Assembly: GCA_903919125.1 (NCBI GenBank)
Contig: CAIXGS010000084.1
Location: 1-37,060, forward strand
DNA length: 37,060 nt
Origin: an uncultured Spartobacteria bacterium
GTDB lineage: Bacteria; Verrucomicrobiota; Verrucomicrobiia; Chthoniobacterales; Chthoniobacteraceae
Direction: 5' to 3'
Within the stretch, counting starts at the first letter, position 1; each line of letters starts with the position of its first letter. This document shows positions 33,082-37,060 of the stretch, one piece after another. The notes under the pieces are model-generated. The model saw only the letters and a list, made by a program, of their open reading frames with translations, did not search any database and was not told where the DNA came from. A program made the position numbers and the translations under genes.

Positions 33082-34872
33082 TTAACCAAACGAGGCAAAA
33101 CCAGTGCCGTCCAGCGCGTAGAACATTCGCAGGATGCGGCGGGCGGTTTCTGGAAAGCGCCAATCTCCAAATTGAAGCATCGCGGAGGGGTTGGCCCGAG
33201 CGGATTTGGATGCTTCTGCTTTGCGGTCGGGGACGGCACACCATTCCAGCACCATACCCAGAGGCTGTTCGAGTTTACCTCGCGAGCCGTGAAATTTAGG
33301 CAGGATCTTCATCAAAACGGCCCGGTCAAATGCGGTGTCGGGCTCAAGTTCATCGCGAAGGGCTTCGGCGTTGCTGAGGAACATCATGAGTTCATCGAAA
33401 ACGCGGTAACCAAAATGCAGGCTGTAGGGTGCGAGTGCTGTGTTGAGTTCCTGTAACAAGGACGCTTGGTCGGGGTTGTTTTGGATATACGAAGCGATTT
33501 CGGCTTTATCGATGCGCGCGAATTTTCCGCTGCGAGTGAAGGAGTTCAGAAGCTCCTGGCTTTGTCCGCTGCTGAACGTCGTTCTAGCTTGGATGGATTG
33601 ACTGGCAACCCTCGCGTATCGCTCGAAATCGACCCCGATAAATTCCATGCTGAAGGCCCGATCCAGCACCTTGGCACTGAACGCGTGGGTGGTTTCATCG
33701 ATGTTGACGGTGCCGATGAAATACAGGTTGGGGGGAAGGTGGATCTCAGCAGGCGGCATCTCCGATGCTGCGGATTCTTTGCCAATCTGCAGGCGCAATG
33801 GCTCGCGCGTATAACCGTTCTCATCCCGGCCGGATTCGAGCACACTCAGCAGGTCTGCAAAGTAGTATTCGACCCTCGCCAGGTTCATTTCGTCAAGAAT
33901 GACAAACCAAACCGATGCTTTGTCCGTCTCATAGTCGGTGATCGCTTTTTGCATGAAATGCAGGAAAGGGGTCCATTCGTAGGCCCCGGTGAGGGGATTG
34001 TAAAAGCCGAGCAGGCTTTTGCTGTCGCGCCAATCGGGACGCACGGAGATGAACAGGGTGTTGGCGGTGGGTTCTGTGCCAACCTGTTCTGTCTGGGTTG
34101 CATCGGGCGCGGAGGGAACCGGCAGCATTTCCGCAAACAATTGCGCCAGCTTGGTTTTACCGGTTCCGCTGATGCCGCTTAGAATCACGAAGCCTTTGGT
34201 TTGAAGGGCCGTGTAAAACGAGGCGATTTGGACGGAATCGAAATAGTAGTTCCTGCTTTGGACGTATTGTTTAATTTGAGAAATAATAGACATTTTGGAC
34301 TCCGCTGGTTCAGGGGGCAGGCTGCGCGGCGTGTTCGGAGGCAGGCCGTCGCGCTTAAAATATAAGGGGTGAGGCAGGGCTGGATTCTCGGTTGTTTCAC
34401 GCAGGTATTCCGTAATTGCGGGGGTGTATAACTGCGGCCAGTTGTTTTTGGTTCCCGGTCTCAGGACGTTGGAGATGTATTTTTCATGCGCAGGCCTGAT
34501 GCGCTCGAGCGCCTTCGCGAACTGAGCGATATCTGCATAGGGAATGACGATTTCAACGGACCCACCCGGGCCCGTGTTTTTTAGTCCTGTGCCGATTCGA
34601 CAGTTCCATGCTTCCAGGTCCGCTTTCAGCGAGGGGGTCAGCATCGCCTCGGCGGCCATGACGCTGAGGCCTTCGATGCTCCGGCCGTTCAGGTCCACGC
34701 GGTATCTGGTGGTGTAGACATTGCGGAGGCATAAAACAATGGAACCATTCCGTTCAAAAACCGACCACCCCACGGGGCTGATAGTGTGAGAGCACTCAAT
34801 GCTGTGGGCGAAAAAGTTGACCACCCTCCCGTGTGCCTGCGGATGACTCTCGAAGATTTGGGCAACATTCAT
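33082..34872 (-). CDS. mcrB: McrB-like AAA+ GTPase/ATPase of a two-gene restriction system
   Basis: A 596-residue protein. The N-terminal 190 residues are a specificity region of unassigned fold. The AAA+ motor follows: Walker A GISGTGKT (233-240), Walker B FVILDEMN (323-330) with the McrB-type continuation LARVEYYFADLLSVLESG, and a sensor segment FIGTVNIDETTHAFSAKVLDRA. This is the pattern of McrB, which forms rings that drive cleavage of modified DNA by McrC. Its ATG overlaps the upstream mcrC-like stop by 4 nt (ATGA), so translation is coupled. Modified-base specificity cannot be read from the sequence. Confidence 0.85.
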   Translation of the reverse strand: MNVAQIFESHPQAHGRVVNFFAHSIECSHTISPVGWSVFERNGSIVLCLRNVYTTRYRVDLNGRSIEGLSVMAAEAMLTPSLKADLEAWNCRIGTGLKNTGPGGSVEIVIPYADIAQFAKALERIRPAHEKYISNVLRPGTKNNWPQLYTPAITEYLRETTENPALPHPLYFKRDGLPPNTPRSLPPEPAESKMSIISQIKQYVQSRNYYFDSVQIASFYTALQTKGFVILSGISGTGKTKLAQLFAEMLPVPSAPDATQTEQVGTEPTANTLFISVRPDWRDSKSLLGFYNPLTGAYEWTPFLHFMQKAITDYETDKASVWFVILDEMNLARVEYYFADLLSVLESGRDENGYTREPLRLQIGKESAASEMPPAEIHLPPNLYFIGTVNIDETTHAFSAKVLDRAFSMEFIGVDFERYARVASQSIQARTTFSSGQSQELLNSFTRSGKFARIDKAEIASYIQNNPDQASLLQELNTALAPYSLHFGYRVFDELMMFLSNAEALRDELEPDTAFDRAVLMKILPKFHGSRGKLEQPLGMVLEWCAVPDRKAEASKSARANPSAMLQFGDWRFPETARRILRMFYALDGTGFASFG

Positions 34873-36503
34873 TTCATTGAAGCGGGTCGGGAGTTGGGCT
34901 TTTTTCCTGGTTTGAGGCAGATGGCGCCAATGCCATCCAAGTGAATTTTGTCTTGCAGGTCATAGGTGTGTCCAGCGAGGACATCGTGCAGTGTAAAATT
35001 ATGAATGCGTTTCCCTTGCGTGGGCATAAAAACCGGCTGGCTCCCGGGATACACCACCAGGGCCGCCTGCGTTCCTATGAGCGCATCACGATAGGTGTGC
35101 ATTTTGTAGAGTGTTTCGCGTACAGGGTGTTCTTCGCGGATGAGGATTTCTTCGCCATCGATCGCGACAACCAGCTTCTCCTCGCCCACTTGCATGCTGA
35201 ATTTGGCGTCCAGCACCACCTGTCGCCCTCGGCCGATCCAGACAAAGTCGGGACGCAGTTCCATGGAATAGGAACGGGTCGGACGCCTGGGGTGAAACGT
35301 CTGGTTATAGAGTAGTAAACTGCCGTCTTCGAAATCAGCCCGAGCGCCATGCTCGAGTCCGTTTTCATCGGACCAAGGTGCGCTCAGGCGGGAAAGTTGG
35401 GTTTGTTCTTCAATTTCGCCAATCAGGGCAAAGAAAGCCCACAACTCGTAGAGTTGGTAAATGGCGCGCAGGTCCACCGCCTGTTCCCAGCGCTCGAACA
35501 GGGGACTGCGCGCCGTGTGAAATTGCTGCCACAGGCGCATCAGGTCGCGGTAGCCTTCACGGCGCAGGAGCACTTGCGAGTGAAAGGGGATGGAATGCAG
35601 TTCGCCAACTTCGGTAAAGACGGGATGGGAGATGGTTTGGCGAAGGAGCGCGGCCAGCTCGCCCAGCGCCCTCGCTTCTTCCAACTCCTGAACGTGTTTC
35701 CACCAACTGCGCAAGGGCAAGGTGTCGAGCGCCGTTAGTACTTGGCGCAGAAAGTGGAGGACAAAGCGGTTTTCCGGAGTATCGAAGGTTTCTTCTGGCA
35801 GACCTTGCCAGACTTTTTGGGGCGCATAGTGCACTCCATTGACCTGCATGGCTGGAGAAAAAACGAAATCTCGGGACGCGATCCATGTTTCAGGAGCCTG
35901 CAGAATGCTGGAAATCACATCGCCGTCCACTTGCGAGGCTTCATGCAGGAGCACTTGAGCAGCCCGTTCGTGCAGGAGACGGCAGGGGTGGGCCAGCACC
36001 GTTTCAAGGGCGGCACGGAATGCCGCGAGGCTGTGCACCAAGAAGTGGTAAGTAAAGATGGGACTGGGTGGGCGGAGGGCTTCGGAGACACCACGCTGCG
36101 TCTGGTTTGCAAAGTCAAAGGGCAGGTGCGCCGCCCGGTGAAATAGATCGGCAATGAGCGTCTGGCAAAAGTCGAGATGACTTTGGGGCGTGGGAAATTT
36201 GAAAGTGAGGACCTCCACCCAAAGCGGATCGCCCAGCGGTTGGCCGCCCGCCAAAGGCTGAATGCAGGTCAGTCCCAAGTTGTTTTCTATTCGAACACGA
36301 AAAGTAGCGGTGTTTCCGTGCCGCAAAAGGGGCGCTTGGGGTATTCCTGCATTCAGTCGCAACTGTTCCGCCCCTTCGAGAGTGACAAGGTATTCCCGCC
36401 ACTCTTGCAGAAAGTGAGAGGCAGGAACCAGATTGGACCGGAATTCATCCGGTATGGGTTCCAACTGTTGCGCGAAGGAGGCCAGAGTGAGTGGTTCAGA
36501 CAT
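34869..36503 (-). CDS. McrC-like protein with DUF2357 and PD-(D/E)xK nuclease domain
   Basis: From the ATG at 36503 the product is 544 residues. The N-terminal and middle part resembles DUF2357. The C-terminal nuclease shows RPDFVW (D419) and VLDAKFSM (D432, K434), the PD-(D/E)xK signature of McrC. A GTG at 36539 would place the start inside repeat A, and no good ribosome site precedes either start. It is the upstream gene of the pair and overlaps mcrB by 4 nt. The order (nuclease first, motor second) is the reverse of E. coli mcrBC. It is the DNA-cutting partner of a type IV-like restriction system. Confidence 0.8.
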   Translation of the reverse strand: MSEPLTLASFAQQLEPIPDEFRSNLVPASHFLQEWREYLVTLEGAEQLRLNAGIPQAPLLRHGNTATFRVRIENNLGLTCIQPLAGGQPLGDPLWVEVLTFKFPTPQSHLDFCQTLIADLFHRAAHLPFDFANQTQRGVSEALRPPSPIFTYHFLVHSLAAFRAALETVLAHPCRLLHERAAQVLLHEASQVDGDVISSILQAPETWIASRDFVFSPAMQVNGVHYAPQKVWQGLPEETFDTPENRFVLHFLRQVLTALDTLPLRSWWKHVQELEEARALGELAALLRQTISHPVFTEVGELHSIPFHSQVLLRREGYRDLMRLWQQFHTARSPLFERWEQAVDLRAIYQLYELWAFFALIGEIEEQTQLSRLSAPWSDENGLEHGARADFEDGSLLLYNQTFHPRRPTRSYSMELRPDFVWIGRGRQVVLDAKFSMQVGEEKLVVAIDGEEILIREEHPVRETLYKMHTYRDALIGTQAALVVYPGSQPVFMPTQGKRIHNFTLHDVLAGHTYDLQDKIHLDGIGAICLKPGKKPNSRPASMK

Positions 36504-36516
36504 GTATCTTGGAGGA

Positions 36517-36570
36517 GATTGCTTTTTACCTCCCGGCACGATTTCTTCAGCCTGAACGCTGGAGCGTTAA
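36517..36570 (+). repeat. repeat A copy 6
   Basis: The unit starts ATTGCTTTTTACC, passes through GGCACGATTTCTTCAGCCTG and ends AACGCTGGAGCGTTAA, with a perfect palindrome AACGCT-GG-AGCGTT. It lies upstream of the mcrC-like gene and is followed after 5 nt by repeat B. Confidence 0.8.
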
Positions 36571-36575
36571 TGGAT

Positions 36576-36728
36576 AATTGCTCTTGCCCGATTCTGGGCG
36601 TGGTGTACAGCGAAATCCGGCCATTATGTGCGATTTTGGCTTCGGTTTCCAGCAAAAGACCGGCTTTGGTTCAAAGCTCGTCCCGTTCAACCTGCGCACC
36701 AGCTCCGAGCCTCAGTTTTATCGTCAAT
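36576..36728 (+). repeat. repeat B, right copy (153 bp)
   Basis: The direct partner of 32160-32312, about 90% identical and of equal length. With repeat A copy 6 it repeats the A-B order seen at 32120-32312. Confidence 0.85.
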
Positions 36729-36813
36729 TTGGGCAATGGATGCTCGGGCGGCGAACTGGCTTTTAGAAGGAGAGAAGGCACCGGTCTCTGACTTTCACTT
36801 TAAAAAATAAGGA

Positions 36814-36854
36814 ACGGGGGAGCGAGCGCAGGGGACAGACACTCCGGTAAAACC
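36814..36854 (+). repeat. repeat C copy 7
   Basis: GGGAGCGAGCGCA precedes the core GGGGACAGACACTCCGGTAA at 36831. It is nearly identical to copies 5 and 6. Confidence 0.85.
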
Positions 36855-36885
36855 TTTTCCCCGTCGCATCCGTAGCAAGGGGTAT

Positions 36886-37060
36886 ATGAGGCGCGCGAGA
36901 TTCAAGGCCGAGGCTTCGGTGCAGGTCGCTCACTACCATTGTGTTTCTAGGGTAGTAGACAGGAACTTTGTTCTGGGCGAGTTGGAGAAGGAAACTTTTG
37001 TAAAACTGATGCGGCGTTACGAGACCTACTGTGGATTTCGAATTTGGGAGCGAGCGCAGG
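36886..37060 (+). pseudogene. RAYT (Y1 transposase-family) 5' fragment, right copy
   Basis: The same N-terminus as the left fragment, extending to 52 codons (continuing ELEKETFVKLMRRYETYCGFR). It then changes to GGGAGCGAGCGCAGG, the start of another repeat C (copy 8), cut by the window end. Over the 95 shared nucleotides it differs from the left copy at four positions, all silent third-codon changes. Confidence 0.75.
37046..37060 (+). repeat. repeat C copy 8, cut by window end
   Basis: GGGAGCGAGCGCAGG matches the left edge of copy 7 (36819-36833), so a further repeat C presumably continues beyond the window. Confidence 0.55.

Noticed and set aside
29014-36570. Classical integron attC sites
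   Set aside because: The GCGTT ends recall the attC right core, but the copies do not fit GTTRRRY, no consistent RYYYAAC partner is found, the genes would lie antisense to the sites, and there is no integrase.
1-37060. CRISPR array
   Set aside because: No regularly spaced identical 23-40 nt repeats with unique spacers. The 20-nt tandem block at 4052 has no spacers, and the island repeats are too far apart.

Overview
The window looks like a chromosomal segment of a Verrucomicrobiota bacterium. The reasons are a secreted DUF1800/DUF1501 pair, a long-form IspG (about 600 residues instead of about 370), an RRM-type RNA-binding protein, a TMTC/PMT-like TPR membrane protein, and remnants of the REP-associated tyrosine transposase (RAYT) type common in that phylum. 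The phylum is inferred from gene content; no rRNA is present.

Positions 1-25,900 are mostly housekeeping. After a REP doublet come rseP and ispG (+). Next is an RRM protein with a long, repeat-rich leader and a clear terminator. pheS-pheT follow on the minus strand, then a TerC-family membrane protein (+). A Rieske oxygenase and a small 2OG-Fe(II)-oxygenase-like gene (both -) are followed by a Tat-exported TIM-barrel sugar epimerase (+). Three minus-strand genes form an exported-protein group (DUF1800, DUF1501, pseudopilin-like). A four-gene plus-strand cluster (TMTC-like TPR protein, two CDP-paratose-epimerase-like SDRs, one GT2 glycosyltransferase) suggests protein or surface glycosylation. 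accB-accC (fatty-acid synthesis) and a tRNA-Gly(GCC) close the core block.

From the tRNA to the right edge (25,900-37,060) the content becomes accessory and defence-like. It holds an AbiEii-type nucleotidyltransferase pair, a Fic protein, and a UPF0175/DUF3368 toxin-antitoxin pair with a truncated toxin. It also holds a frameshifted kinase-like gene, a small Imm/SHOCT membrane protein, an AT-rich GYF_2 membrane protein, an FRG-domain protein, the 3' fragment of a large surface protein, and an McrB/McrC-type restriction pair. From 29.0 kb rightwards every intact gene is on the minus strand.

Three families of short non-coding repeat organise this region. Repeat A (about 35-55 bp, core ending GCGTTAA) lies at six gene boundaries. 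Repeat B (153 bp, two copies) directly follows two of the A copies. Repeat C (core GGGGACAGACAC, eight copies) is associated with two 5' fragments of a RAYT transposase gene. The mcrBC operon sits between two A-B-C clusters in the same orientation. The array of unrelated, repeat-delimited single genes resembles a cassette array but lacks canonical integron attC features, and it is the most interesting part of the window.
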